From positions 3,410,001 through 3,474,000 of the forward strand of contig JAECYW010000005.1 of the NCBI GenBank assembly GCA_023014335.1: DNA of 64,000 nucleotides, written 5' to 3'. The translations under genes and the position numbers were made by a program. The stretch's first letter is position 1, and every line of letters starts with the position of its first letter. Shown in pieces: positions 22,901-35,284 of this stretch. The notes beneath the pieces are model-generated. The model was not told the DNA's origin. It was given only the letters and a program-made list of their open reading frames with translations, and made no database searches. The DNA comes from Galerina marginata. Taxonomy: Eukaryota > Basidiomycota > Agaricomycetes > Agaricales > Galerinaceae.

Positions 22901-25330
22901 ACAGGAACTACGTTACTGCAAGAACTCCCAAAGACGAAGCTACGCACCTGTCCTTCCGACTCTGCTTTGCCCCCATGCGCTTGGATTTTCGACGCTGGCA
23001 CTGTGCTCTCCTTGCCGTGTTTGGGTTCGTTAAGCGACGGGGAAGCGGTCGGTTTGTTAGCGTTAGCTGGTTCGTCTGGAAAGAAAGGATACAAATAAAA
23101 TAAATAACGTGGCGAAGTCGAAGTAAAATAAACGGCTTACCCAACTCCAAGAAATCGTCCGCTTGGTCCACGTCGTCGACAAAGTTTGCAACCTGGCCTC
23201 CGTAAATGACGCCGAACCAGTCAAAGTATGTAGAACACCATGTATGCTGGCAATGTAATGAGTGACAGGAGCAACCCGCAGCCTGCGTGCACGGACGAAC
23301 TGCAAAAACTCTGTACAAGCATCCAAACCTTCCATGGAGCTGTAACGGTGACCTTAACCCGTAATTATCAGTGGCAAAAACGAAAAGAAGAACCAGAATA
23401 CGTACCTGCCAGCTTGGACGCCATCCAAACCTTCTGTCGAGTTGTAGCATGGAATTATCAGTAACATATAAAAAGACAAGCACCAAAAACCATACATACC
23501 TGCCAGAACCACTAACGCGAAGCTCCAGAATCGACAGACTTTAACACGACGAGCAGCCACATGCGCTTCTGGGTCTCCAACTGGCCACGTCACCACCGTC
23601 CGCAAACCAATGATTGGCTCAAAAAACGACGAGGAAGTCGACTGTTCTTTAGGGTTGGCTGGCTTGGTCCTGGAAAGAAGGCAAAATACGTAGAAGCTAA
23701 ATAAATTGCACGATGGAGTTGAATCGAAACAAGCAGCTTAATTTACGTTCAGGAACTCCTCTGCCTGGTCCACGTCAACAATAACCGCCACCCGTTCTCG
23801 TAGACGACGTAGAACCAGTCGAAGTAGAGGAACAACGCGATATTTGGCTGGCTATTTTGAAAGTGACGGTAACAATTCGCCTTGCGAGCGCGGAATAACT
23901 TCAGAAGCGGGATACACACATCCCGACCCTCCGTTGGGCTATAGTCAATAAGTATGAGAACCTTAAATAAATACTAACCCCGGAAGCGGGATATATGCAC
24001 CAAACCTCCCGTTAATCTATAGCCAGTATGTATCAGTGACTTAGATAGTAAACATCGACCAGAAATATGTACCTGCATCAAACACCTAGACGAGCCGACA
24101 CAAGCTCAACAGCACGAGCAGCCGCAGCCGCATCGGAGTTTCCAGCCAGTCACGTCATCGCGTTCCACAAGCCAAAGATCCGTCTCCAAGCGCATAGCAC
24201 CTTGCGCGAGTGGCCGATGGCGCGATGCGGGCCAAGGGATTACAGGTCCGGGTCGTAGAAGGCAGCAGCGAGCTCGAAGACCTGCTGCTGAGGAAGTCAG
24301 GAGGTAGATGTTTGCGGGCAGTCGGTGGAGCCTGTGACCCACTTGTGAGTGTGCATACCATGTTGCCGTCGAGTATTCCAGGAGAATAACCTAGGGGTTG
24401 TCGTAGGCTGAGTAAAAGTTCATGTAGAGGTGACGAAAGAGGCCATGCCTTAATTGACGAAGGACGGAGGAGGGAAGGAGGAAGGGAAGACCATGGAAAT
24501 TGTCATTGGGCAGGGACGTGGGCTTGAAGATTAGTTCGCGAAAGTGACAAGGAGGTCGACTGTTCATTGGGTTAGCTGGCTTGTACCTGGAAAGAAGGAA
24601 AAAGATATAGAAGTTAAATAAATAGCATGACAAAGTGGAATCAAAGTAAACAGCTTACCCCACGTCCAAGAACGACTCTGCTTGATCCATATCGCCAAAG
24701 TACGCCACCCGGCTCACATAGACGATGCAGAAACGGCTGACCTAGAGGACCAACACGATGTATGCGGGTCAAGTCGGAGGAGTCATCGAAACCCGCAGCC
24801 TGCGTTCACGAACAAACTCCAGAAGTATTGAAACGCGGAACAAGCTTCCCAACATTCCGTTGAGCTTTAACACATAATTTTCAGTGAATAAATAAATAAA
24901 CAATGACCAGAAATATTTACCTGCCGACATGGGCGAACTCCAGATGCGCGGTACACGCATTCAAACATTCCGTGGAGCTATAGCCAGTAATTATCAGTGA
25001 CATATACAGTAAAACATTTAAAAAAAGTACGTACCTGCCTCAAGCACCATCACAAACATCCAGAATCGATACAGGCTCTGAGAACGAGCAGCTGCATCCG
25101 AATTTCCACCCAGCCACGTCATCGCCCTCTGCAAGCCAAAGCTGAGCTCCGAGTTCCTTGGACAAGTCTCCGATGCGGGCCCAGGGTGTACAAGTCCGGA
25201 TCGCAGGATACAGCGAGCTCCAAGGTGAGCCAACCGCACGCTTGTCTTGCTGCCGTAGAGTGCTCAAGGAGGAGTGGTCATCGAGCGAGCAGATATTCAG
25301 GTGGAAGAGAAACGAAAGGAGGGCATTAGA
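22900..25330 (-). pseudogene. Decayed repeats of a multipass-membrane gene
   Basis: On the minus strand the same exon and intron modules recur. A block with an R-R-L-R-V core and a following D-Q-A-[ED]-[DS]-F-L block is seen at about 23330-23110, 23900-23740 and 24830-24660. A module with intron-like ends and the exon start CTCCAYGGAA recurs at 23485-23320 and 24975-24915. All copies have stops or frameshifts. The best-preserved piece (24830-24660) reads like membrane helices of basidiomycete serpentine proteins (possibly the DUF6534 type), but this assignment is weak. Confidence 0.4.
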
Positions 25331-26099
25331 AAGGGAGGGGGAAGGGGGAATGATCGCAACAATTGCATTGGGAAAGGAAGCCAGAATGGACGACGATGTC
25401 CTGGTACTGGAGCTGCTTGGGCATTTGACATGGCTCTATTGGTCGTGCCCGAGGTTTATTTGAGGTCAATGCTCGGAATTTTGGCGTTGTACGTTGACTC
25501 TTAAGGCAATGAGGTTGGTTCCGAGGGAAGGGCGTGGGAGTGAGGGCGTGTTTACTCCGATCCTCGAATCGTAGGTCGCGGAGGGAAAGTCAAAGCTAGC
25601 GTCATTGGAGGTGTCACCTCCATACTACGACAGTTGATCCGCGCAGAAGGTATGCAGATAAAGACAGCGGCCAGCTGTGGTTTCCGCAAGGGAGATAGCT
25701 GACCTTCTCCACCTCCAGCTCCTAAGGCGGTAAATTCAGTCAGCACAAAGTCTTCCGTCCAAGGAGCAAACAACCCTCTTGATGTGTATAGACACGACAC
25801 AAAGTATACGACCAACAGTCGAAAGACAGCTCCTCTCTAGTCATAAGCCACTAGAATACACGTCAGGTGGGTGAATATTGGAGTGAGTAAAGCGGCGAAC
25901 AGCGTACGTCGGATAACCTCTAGCAGGCGAAGGGCAGGAAAGGACGTTGCGACCGTGTGAGGAAGGTTAGCATACGCGGATCTCGAAATGGTAGACTTGA
26001 AAAACTGGTTCGCGTCGCTTGGAACTCGACCAGAGCGGTTCTGATGAATTGGAAGTAAGACGAAGAACGTAAGTTACATAACAGGGGACGATCAGGGAG
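25331..26099. other. No gene recognised
   Basis: Only short overlapping ORFs lacking consistent splice structure are present on both strands. The base composition is unremarkable. Confidence 0.3.
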
Positions 26100-26250
26100 A
26101 GCTTACACTCCGAGAACACCTATTCTTGGGGTTTGCAAAACCCCAAAGACTCATTTTGGCAAGCGCAATGCGTCATAAGAGAATGGACGCGTCTTGGATG
26201 CTAGGGAGAAGGCGGGGCCCAGAAAGTGAAAAGCAGGCTTTGAGATATTT
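26100..26250 (-). pseudogene. Relic of DHTKD1-like gene 5' end
   Basis: The plus-strand block at 26125-26215 (TTGGGGTTTGCAAAACCCCA, then GCGTCATAAGAG and CTTGGATGC) aligns with exon 1 of the intact gene around 53270-53350, which encodes the mitochondrial presequence and the G-F-R-K-P block. The frame is broken. It lies directly beside an R-repeat, as at 33880-34030. Confidence 0.55.
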
Positions 26251-26254
26251 TTGT

Positions 26255-28850
26255 CAACGAGTCACGTGGTGTCAATCGATCCGATAATGGGAACGGGACA
26301 GTGACTTCATTCCTTGATCTTCGTCCTCACTCATCTTCCCTCGAGGCATTCTGAAAACGACAGCCTGCTGCAGCGTTGGAGGAGCATAAACCAAGAGCGA
26401 AAAGGAGTACTCCAGTGGGATTTTTAACTACCATTTCCACCGTCTCAGAGTCAATTTTCGCTTCCTTCTGCCCACCATTCTTTGCCAGGCTGCGAATCGT
26501 CAATGCCTCCTTTTGCTTGGATTGTACATTCTGAACCAATCCGCCCCTTTAAAGTTCAGATCTCGTCTTTGACAACATTTCCCTTTACTGTTTGTCGAAT
26601 TTCATCGAGAACTTGGAAGATTTTTGACACAGTTTTTAATCCACTTCTTTGTTCTCACCAACTTCCCCACAACAGATCTCGAAAACGAAAGCCTACCATA
26701 GTAATAGAGGCACATAATATACCAAGAGCAATGCACGGGTACTTTCAAGTGGAAAGTGCCCACCATTTCCACCTCTTCCGAGTTGTCATCCATCTGGCAG
26801 GCTTCGAATTCGAATCGTGTATGCCCCCTCCTTTAACTTGGACTTCGTATTCTGGAACGCTCTGCCTTGTATATTGCTCAGATCTCACCTCTGGCAGCAC
26901 ATTCCGTTGGCTATTTGTCAACTTCGCCAGGAAGGTGGAACAAACGAGGATCTTAGGTATGTAAACAAATCCTTCAACCCGGTCTCCCAGTTTTGACGCT
27001 CTTAACTCTCTAGCCATTTTTCTACAGTCTTCCATGGCTTACTACTACCATCGGTGAAGGTTAATATCTTTTCCCCAAATTTTTCGCCTTGAGAAGGTCC
27101 TGGATTATGTATGTAACCAAGATTGTCGTCGTGATCTTCCATTTCCGAACCTCTTATTCCTCTAACCATGCTCTAGCCACCCTTCTGCGACTTACCATAG
27201 CGTTCTATTGCTTTTGGTTGATATCCTTTTCCCCAATCTTCGTCCCGAGAATGCTCAGCTTCCTCATCGCCGCGCAGAGATCACGATGATGCTCAAGTTG
27301 GGTCGTTTATCGCCGATTCTTTGGGACCTGCAGTTACTCTCAACTCTAGTGCTACATGTTTAGCATTCTTGCGCGGCTGTGGTCCCGGATATCTGATCAG
27401 TGATCATGGAACTCAAACCTGAAGGTGCAAGCAACAAGATGGAGCGTCAGGCCTGACGCTCCATCTTGTTGCTTGCGCCTTACCCACGGAATCACTAGCA
27501 ATCGCAGATTCTGTCGAATGCAATCTCCTGCCACTCATCTGTCGTCATACTCGATGCACCGATCAAATTTGGAGATCACAGGACATTAGCGTTACCTGTA
27601 TTGCTACTCGATCCTCTAAAAAACCTGCTGTGACCAACAAGGACGGATCTTCCAGACCAGAACGTAAGTTCTTCGCAATTAACCTGACCAAATCCTTCAT
27701 TTTTCCTCTTGCTAAAATTCTTTGATGCCTTTAAATTCCGGTTGACTGTCACAAACTCGCGCACCCCTCATTTATTGCTGAGATCCTGTTCTCCTTCTAT
27801 ACCTCCTCAATCGCATTCGAACCGCTCATTTCGAGTCTGAGTTCCGTCGTCCTTCTGGCTGGGTCTCTCAAATGCCATACTTAGATCTCGGAATTGGAGC
27901 CCTATATTCTCGAAGGCTCCTACCGTTTCTAATCGCGGGCATGATTATTATAAGCCCCAGCCAAAAATCGACCAAAACTGCCTTGACTCCAAGAAAGTAT
28001 GATTGTACTCAATCAAACACACCGGTGCAAATGTTCGTCGTCCGTTCCTCATTCCCCGCTCGCCAAAAGATAGTCATTCCGTTTTCCTGGCTGGATTTCC
28101 GTCTTGCGTACTCAGAAATAGAAGTGGGAGCCGTGTTTCTGTTTATTTAGGCAACCGTTCTATTCTGCTGGCGTGTTTTGTTTCAAAGGAATTCAGCCAA
28201 AATTCAACTCGAGCCTGTATTTCGGGTTTCCTTCAGCTTCGCTCCTGATGAATCTTTGGTTCCCATTGACGATCGTATGCCCTCCGATTCCGCCTTATTC
28301 TATTTATCCATCCTGGCTGGGAGACCACGCTCGCCTAGCATCTTCCTGCGACACCTGGACCTCGCGATGTTGATCCTGACTAGATTCTCGGGTTGAAACC
28401 CTCAAAAGTAGTCACGGAGCCATGTACTTCAAGTATACAGCCTTCCGTCCGACTCTGATGTCGTAGGTACACCATCTCTGAATCTAGCCATAAATTCGAC
28501 TCGATACAGGAAGGCCGTAAACCCTCTGCCGTCACCTGGTGTTGATGCCACTCAGATGTTCAAGGTATTTGGAAATTGCGGGTATAACAATTCCGACTCT
28601 CGAAGTCCCTTGATTCAACAACCATAATTCATCGTTCGATCTTAACAGGGATTTGGCCTGTCGACGGCGCCTTTAGCTACATAATGTATGTGCGTCACAT
28701 TAATTTCCATTGAGATTTGACTACTTATGATTGTCGTTTACCTCAGGCTTCAATTTACCTATGCTCGTATTATAACCCAGGATACTAAATTAATGCTGGC
28801 GGCTGCCACGACTTCTACGCGTGTTGTAATTAAAGTATTGGTTAGTTAGC
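26255..28850 (+). repeat. R-repeat, near full-length copy
   Basis: The landmark order is the same as at 2750-4860, with the proximal part (CCAAGAGCGAAAAG block and the ATTCTGGA block) present twice at 26365-26540 and 26690-26870. CTCAGATCTCGG-type landmarks are at 27880, TACTCAGAAATAGAA is at 28110 and the GTGCGTCACATTAATTTC block is at 28690. The unit contains a striking palindrome, listed separately. Confidence 0.6.
27423..27480. repeat. 58-bp spacerless near-perfect palindrome
   Basis: The two 29-base arms (27423-27451 and 27452-27480) are reverse complements with one mismatch (T at 27426 against G at 27477), and there is no loop. Related R-repeat copies (for example 10690-10740) hold only the right-arm type sequence, so this is a local inverted duplication. 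Confidence 0.9.
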
Positions 28851-29266
28851 AGAAGCAGGTAAATGCAGAAATGCAGTTTTAACGAGAATATCAGCGTTTT
28901 GTCAGCGGCGTTTGGGTCGTGAACTTCCAGGGTGAGGCTGATACTCTGTAGATCAAGTCAATGGCGCGTTCAAGCCGGGTATGAAGCCTAAAGAGTCAGG
29001 CAACACGCCGTCTAATAACTTTCAGTGTTCGTCTCTGATTCGATACAGAATACATACCTGGATATCATTGGAACATTGAAAGCGTGGTCGAAAAATTAAA
29101 TTTAGCGAATGATAAAGTATTTGGACTTCTACTCCTTGCCTTGAAGTTTTCACTCCAATGTTTAGCCTGCAGATATAGATAAAATGAGACAATAGAACCA
29201 GTTTACACGACCGGAAACGAGAACCGGAGATGGGAGAAGGTGCAGTAATTACGAGGCTGAAAGACA
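28851..29266. other. 3' flank of the 29267-30437 gene
   Basis: This lies between the R-repeat and the stop codon of the minus-strand gene. I see no supported gene. Confidence 0.3.
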
Positions 29267-30437
29267 CTATTGCATTCCCGTAGACACTTTTACGTCGGCA
29301 TGAGCAACCTCGAGGTCACGGATCCTATCTTCTAACCTCTCGGATTTGATGCGTTCTCGAAGCTGGGCCAATGCTTCTTCAGCCGCTATTCTGCCACCCT
29401 CGCCGTCCATATATCTCGCCCATACCTACGGGGGAGGTAGAAGTAAAGTTAACAAAAAAAATAGGTAAATTATAAGCTCGCACCTGTTGGTCATCTTCTG
29501 CTATGGCACGATTGACTTTTTCGATGAGAGTAAAGACCTCCGTAGGGTTGTCAATATTGATAGGTGGAACAAACAGGAGGCGGCTGATCCGACCAGCACG
29601 ACGAAAAGCCTCCTCGAAAGTATCTTCTTGCTGCGGCAGATATTTGGCAATGCTGATGTCAACCATAGTCCGGGTAAGCCAGTAGCTTTGCTGGGTCAGC
29701 AGTAGGTATTCCTCGGATTCCCCGATGACTGCTCTTGAGATGACAGCAAGGTCGCGTAATGGAAAAGGATGACGGAAGTTGGAATAGGCCACAAGGAGGT
29801 CAATTTCGCTGGACTCGGAACGAGAGAGTCCGTGTGGAAGCCGCGAGTGCATGATGGTATCTTCGGGCTCAAAGCCATCATCCTCTTCCGAGGAGGTCAT
29901 TGATAGATGAAAGATCCGATTTATACCTTTTTCAAAAATGAATCGCCTCTCCTGTTCTACAATTTTTCTGATATCGTTCCTCTGTTTCTCCGTCAGACCC
30001 TGAAGGAAAATATTAGAAGGAAAATGAGGTCCTTTAATTCAATTGTTCCATACCGTATATGTTTCCGAGTCCACAACCACTTCTTCTTTCTTCGCCTGCA
30101 ATGCCTCGGGCGACGAACGACGGTCAAACCGCAGATGCAGTTCAACCAATGGAACAGTTTGACGTTGAATGGTGAAAACAGGATACTCGTGCTCTATCCT
30201 GCTCTTGTGCTTGTACCATCGGATGCCTGTAACTAACCACTCATTGACCGCAGCTGGTGAGGAATGGAAAGAAAGAATGGTGGTTGCCCAATGACCAATA
30301 TCCATGGGCTTTGAGTCCCGGTTTCCTACACCTAAGGCGGGAATGAGAGGGTGAGGAGAAATTGGCGCCAGTTTCTTTGGGACAAAAATTCGCAGAATTC
30401 GGACGGAGAAGTAGAGGAGAGGTTGAATAATTTCCAT
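29267..30437 (-). CDS. Unrecognised protein, three exons
   Basis: I splice 30437 down to about 30053, then about 30001 to 29487, then about 29427 to 29267. All three exons join in one frame with GTATGG...CAG and GTGCGA...TAG introns, giving roughly 350 residues. The first exon begins MEIIQPLLYFSVRILRIF and has a hydrophobic start. The middle holds a charged helix (TEKQRNDIRKIVEQERRF) and an acidic block (SSEEDDGFEPED). A leucine- and tyrosine-rich helical region with an EEYLLLTQQSYW core follows, and the C-terminus is a likely coiled coil (EEALAQLRERIKSERLEDRI). I do not recognise the family; it reads like a basidiomycete-specific orphan. The start is the first ATG in the frame; an upstream exon cannot be excluded. 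Confidence 0.7.
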
Positions 30438-30797
30438 AGTGCAGATGGTCCAAGATACGCGAGAGCTGCTTCCACGTATGCTATATAGCACAACTCTCGG
30501 GAAGGCTATGCACTGCAGTTGGGCCGCAAGCCTCAAGTTGACGGCCTTCGCTGCCTCAAAACAGCAGGATAAATTTTAATACGTACGATCTTGTCCTCGA
30601 GGCTGCCTGACGTTATTTACACAGCAAAAATAAAGCCGAAAACGCGAAGTTGATTTCCTTTAGTTCAGCGGCAATTTTCCATCGATCTATGGATGGTCGG
30701 TGTTCAGGTTCATGAACTGACAGCCCTTCTGTGTGGGTAGAATCTAAGCCCTTACATCATTCTAACTGAAAGGAATATCTGCTGATCCTTCCTGCAT
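30438..30797. other. 5' flank of the 29267-30437 gene
   Basis: No gene or repeat is recognised. It probably contains the promoter of the minus-strand gene. Confidence 0.3.
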
Positions 30798-31758
30798 CAG
30801 TAATTTGTAAAAAATGTTTCCATGTTTCCACTGGTTTTCTCGGTTTTCCAAGTTTTCGGAAACCTGAAAACCTCGAAACCTCGAAAACTGATTTCGCGTA
30901 GTTACAGAATTATTTCTATGTTTACAAGTAGTAGCGAGCTAGGTAGTTCTACGGATCTTTCAAATAATATACCACCACAGAAGGTCAGAACGACCGGAAT
31001 AAGGACAATTGCGAAGCAGTAATCTAATGTGGAACCGGCTTGAGGCTAGCAAGGCGCAGAAATTACGAATGAGGGCACAGGCTCAAGAATTGAGGTGCAG
31101 ACTCTAGCCTTGTTTCCTGTTCGAAGACGAGGTTAAGGGGGCAGTGACATGACATGGCAAGGAGACTCACCTATTCCAATCCTTCTGATCCCAGCTAATC
31201 ACCCTCGTTGCCAGCCTTGACGTGTTCCTGATCTGCATCGTTGTCGTTGTCGTCACTGAGCTCTCATGTACGAGCTATGGGGTGACAGTAGTGAGCATAG
31301 TAGGTGTTGGCGGCATCGCCGGAAACGACAACAGGAAGCAAATGGAATACGACGGCGGCAAGCAATTGGATGAGGTGGCAGTTGGTTGACAGGTTGTGAA
31401 CGTGAACGATGAGCAAGGAGAACGGAGTTCAAACCCAGAACCCAAGTGTAAACAAAGTGTACCTTGGTCCGTGCGCAAGTCCTTACTATATAACCCATTT
31501 TCGTTACCCTCCCAGGGTTTCTATAAATAGTTTACAGCCACAAATTCGACTGAGTGAGATCGTGAAGTGAGCTGACGACTAGGTTTTGAGGTTTGCGGGG
31601 TTTTTTACAGTCTTTTTGGTTTCCGACCGTCGTTTTCACGGCAGGTTTCTGCGAAAAGTGACTTGGGTTTCCAGAACGCGCGGTTTCAATGTTTTTTAGG
31701 GTTTTTTCGAGGTTTTTTCGGTTTTAAAACCTCTGGAAACCAAAACTACAAATTACTG
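30798..31758. mobile_element. TIR element with CAGTAATTTGTA ends
   Basis: Perfect 12-bp terminal inverted repeats CAGTAATTTGTA (30798-30809 and 31747-31758) bound a 961-bp segment. Both ends continue with subterminal GGTTTTC / GAAAACC / GGTTTCC repeats in opposite orientation (30820-30890 and 31590-31745). Only short ORFs lie inside, so it is non-autonomous. The flanks share at most a short AT-type duplication (left ...GCAT, right ATGT...), so the superfamily is left open. Confidence 0.65.
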
Positions 31759-32229
31759 ATGTGGGAATGTAAGAAGGACAATAAAACCTGGTGATTCAGA
31801 GAGATCTCATGCGGCTACGGGTTGCTTGAAGGAGGTAGGAAGGTTCTACAAAACTGCTATGCGCCCATCTTGAAGTCATAGAAATTCATCATTGAAATCT
31901 AGGATGTAACCGAGTGCGCTTGATAGTCAGATTCAATTTGATCGCATTCTTAGCCCAAATTAATTAACGAGATGCTAGGTTACTCGTATTTGAAAGCCTA
32001 TAAAGTAAAATAAAGGAGCTGAAGAGGTGAGAAGTTTCACAAATGGCTGAGCCTTGAGGCGAGTACAATAACCATTGTATTCGCATCGATGGTATCCTAC
32101 GATGCATGGCCACTGCGTCTGAACTCTGACGAAGGTGGATTCGACTGGGACGACACTGAGAGTGACCGCGGATCCGTGGAGTCTGACCATAAACGAGGTT
32201 GTGCATACAGTGACCACGGAAACCATCAA
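31759..32229. other. No gene recognised
   Basis: This stretch between the TIR element and the tetraspanin relic has short ORFs only. Confidence 0.3.
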
Positions 32230-32500
32230 GGTGTGTATCAAGCTGCATTCGACTTAGTTCTAGTAGGTTGAATGGTCTCCATCTAGACTGAACGTGCAAC
32301 GTTTGTAGCCAATGTATAAGCAGCCAGGGACACCAAGGAGCGCATGAGGATCGCGGCGGAGGCGGCGAGGGCCAAAAGCACGAGTTCAGGGCGTTCCCCA
32401 TGCGAAGAATATTGGCAGGTCGTGAGGTCTATGTCGTTAGCTGAAGGAGTTGCGTTCACTTTAGTGACAACGGAAGAAGAAGGAAATAGGAGGACTTACA
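32230..32500 (-). pseudogene. Relic of tetraspanin third membrane helix and loop
   Basis: On the minus strand the LVPGYLTYKRRTFNLEG region of the intact protein is matched by a G-V-P-G-C-L-Y-I-G-Y-K-R-C-T-F-S-L-D-G stretch at about 32340-32270. It is surrounded by stops and frameshifts. It lies 3' of the relic at 32790-33720 and may be a displaced part of it. Confidence 0.5.
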
Positions 32501-32789
32501 AAGAGGTTGACGGTAAGAGAAGCTACTTGAGCCTCAGTTACGTCGTGTTCAATTCCGCCCTCCATGGTCGGTTGCGTAGGCGCTGATAGGAAAGAAGGAC
32601 CAGCGTGGAGGACAGAACAGTCAGCGCCTGGGAGAACGGGCAGGCAGACGAAGAGAGGCAGAACGACGGACGGACGGACAAATGACTGCCAGATGATGAA
32701 GGGAAAATGATGACACGGGTGACAGACAAAGTGAAGAAAGAATGTTTGAGGTGCGTTCGTGCTGTCCCTTTATGCGTACGTTTGCAAAG

Positions 32790-33720
32790 CGTTCAATCTC
32801 CGTCTAGTGCTCGTCTCCGTATTGTTCCGGGGGTTGACTGGAAAGTCGAAGGAGTGTTAGTAATGAAAGTCACATAAGAGCAATAAAGAAAAAGAAACGG
32901 AAAAAAAAAAGAGAAAAAGACACGCCTCGAAAGTAAAGGAAAGGAGGAAAAGAGGGGGGAAAAAGAGGAAAAACGCACGCAGCATAGTGAATCGTAATAA
33001 CCATAGCAGCTACTCGCAGGCGATACGCCCTGGTACGCATACAGCAGGCCGCCGTCGTCACCGCCAAATGCAGCAGCAGCAACATCGCAAACACTAGCAC
33101 GAGCTCGGGGCTGTTGCCTATGCGGATGATGTCCACGTGCAGGCATATGTTGAATGCGAGGAGGGTGGAGCTGAAGGTTGCTAAGGAGTACGTCGCTAGC
33201 TGGCAGACGCGTGTTGAGATTAAAAACTATGGGAAGACAATGACGGTAGGAATGGGCTTACACTTCCACTATCATCCGCGTTGTCCCCATCGTTTTCATC
33301 GACAGGCCCACCCATCCTTGCCTCGCAGTTCAGGAACGAATCTACGCCGCCGCCGATCTTGGGCACCATTCCTGCGCCGGAGTACAGCGGATCCTTCAGC
33401 CTCGCCGCAGGTCGCGCGTAAGCGTTCATGCTCATGGCTAGGGCATGCGGGGTAGGCACGGGAGACATCTTCCAAGCGGGTGGGCGAGAAAACAGAGCTC
33501 GTGCGCCTGACGAACCCTGACAGGCAAGCCCCGTCGTTGTGGAGGAGGGTCGAACTCGAAGCGTCAGGTCGCCGTTGGATGGTTGAAGTGCAATTTGGGA
33601 AGACCAAAACGGCAAATTGCGCTGGATGGAGTTTGTTCGACGTCGAGGGGGATGTTGGTGGTGCGGTTGGATAGAATCTACAGGGACGAAAGGAGGTTTA
33701 TGTACCTCGGCTTAGAACGA
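32790..33720 (-). pseudogene. Tetraspanin relic with internal deletion
   Basis: Bases 33690-33240 follow exon 1 of the intact tetraspanin (LKDPLYSGAGMVPKIGGGVD block). Bases 33215-33080 follow the start of exon 2 (S-G-N-[ST]-P-E-L-V-L). The sequence then jumps straight to the fourth helix (LHLAV) and the Y-R-L-x-V-A block, so helices 2-3 and the cysteine loop are deleted. The following intron and the TIRRR-type start of exon 3 are still visible at 32990-32800. Confidence 0.65.
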
Positions 33721-33879
33721 TGGCGAGAAGGTTTAGCCGGGGCAAGGACGGACTTGGGCTGGGAGAGCAGAAACCTTCGTAATCGCGGCAGTCCGAGACT
33801 AAAAATGGTGGTGAGTAAGAAAGGAAGGATTCTTGTTGTGCTCTATCTCACCATCGTCTACGCTTTCGGGTTATAAGTT

Positions 33880-34720
33880 AAGAGCAGTTGAGCATCCTGG
33901 GGCTTTGTCGACGCCAGAGCCAAGATAGGGAAACATCATACAACGACGAGCCTGTCCACGAGATCCAGTCGCGGTGACGTTGCAGATAGCCAATTTCAAG
34001 CATATGTTATTCGTAGTGCCCGTCGTTGTCGTCGAGAACAAGAGAGAATGCTTTGATTTGATTTCAATTTTGTGTGAACACGAGTCACGTGCAGTCAATC
34101 AACTTGAGATGCGCAGTGGATTCGCTTTCAAGTTTCCTGGACCTTCTCACCCAACTTCCCCCCGACGCATGCCCAAAACAAGCAGCCTGCCACAATATTA
34201 GAGACGCATAACCCAAAAGCAACACATAGGTGCTCTCAAGTGGTCTTAATACTCACCATTTCCACCGCCTCAGAGTCGCCTTGTGCTTCTGCCTTGGTGA
34301 AATGTTCTTGAGGTGGTCTTGTGCTAGGCTTCTAATTCGAATTCGTCAGTGTTTCCTTTGATTTGGACTTTGAATTCTGGAACAATCCGCCACGCTGCTC
34401 AGATCTCGCATTTGGCAGTATATATATCTTTTTCCGTTCGCTTAATTCGCGGAGAAGTAGAGCGAGTGCTCGGCCCTTCAGCTTTCAGGTATTTGAACAG
34501 ACTTGTCAACCCGATCTTTCAGTTTTGACCCTCTTTTCCCTCTAACCACCATCGCCGCACAGAGATCGTGAGACTGCACGTCTGGACACTGAAAGCACAT
34601 TGCACCTTACGCACAGAACTACTAGCAAGTGCAGGGCTCGCCAAATGCCATCTTCTCTCCAAACTCGATCGGCCTTGCACTCGATGCCCGATCCTATTGC
34701 AAGCAGGACTGATCAGGTAT
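33880..34720 (+). repeat. R-repeat 5' part preceded by DHTKD1 5' relic
   Basis: Bases 33880-34030 resemble 53440-53640, upstream of the intact dehydrogenase start (CACGAGATCC block and the CGTCGTTGTCGTCGAGAACA block). Bases 34080-34560 carry the first landmarks of the R-repeat (GAGTCACGTGCAGTCAAT, the ATTCTGGAACAATCCGCC block and GCCGCACAGAGATC). The copy ends near 34700. Its missing 3' part has the same type as the R-repeat starting at 40430 on the other side of the kinase gene. Confidence 0.5.
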
Positions 34721-35284
34721 GATTTCCGGGGTTAACCATGGCCGGCAGTGCTGCCGGGTGAACAGGACCTCGTGCACTGGGCTTGGGCTGATTATTGTGC
34801 ATACCTTAGCTCACCTAAATGATTTTCAACTCAGAAATTACCCACTTAATCACAGTCAGTGAGTGCAAGGAAGACTTGAGTATACGTAGTAGTGACTACG
34901 CAAATTCACAATCAGCTTCTGTATTGACCTGTTTGGTTGGTGTTTTGTCTTCGAAGGTATTACTTAGTTTATGAGACCACCATGACATTTATTTAAGATT
35001 TAAAGCTTGAGGTGGGTGTAGAATAACCTTTAGATCCACTTCCCCGGAGGAATTTTATTTAAAGTTCAGCCCAAAGATGTTATGAGCGAAACAATTTCCG
35101 TGATGACTTTGCTGTTGTCACACATGTGACAAGCACACTAAACGAAAGTTACGAAACAGAAACACTGTTCAGCCAGGTTACAAGTATTGGATTCATGGTC
35201 CTACTCAAGCCAGGTGCATACAAATAGAACATATTTTAGGTAGCTAACCTCTCTATAAACTCATAAAAAGAAGATAGCAACTAA
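34721..35284. other. 3' flank of alpha-kinase gene
   Basis: AT-richer sequence without coding potential; no repeat is recognised. Confidence 0.3.

Noticed and set aside
29022..29267. Extra minus-strand gene downstream of the 29267-30437 gene
   Set aside because: It follows the stop codon directly and shows no splice continuity or recognisable protein.
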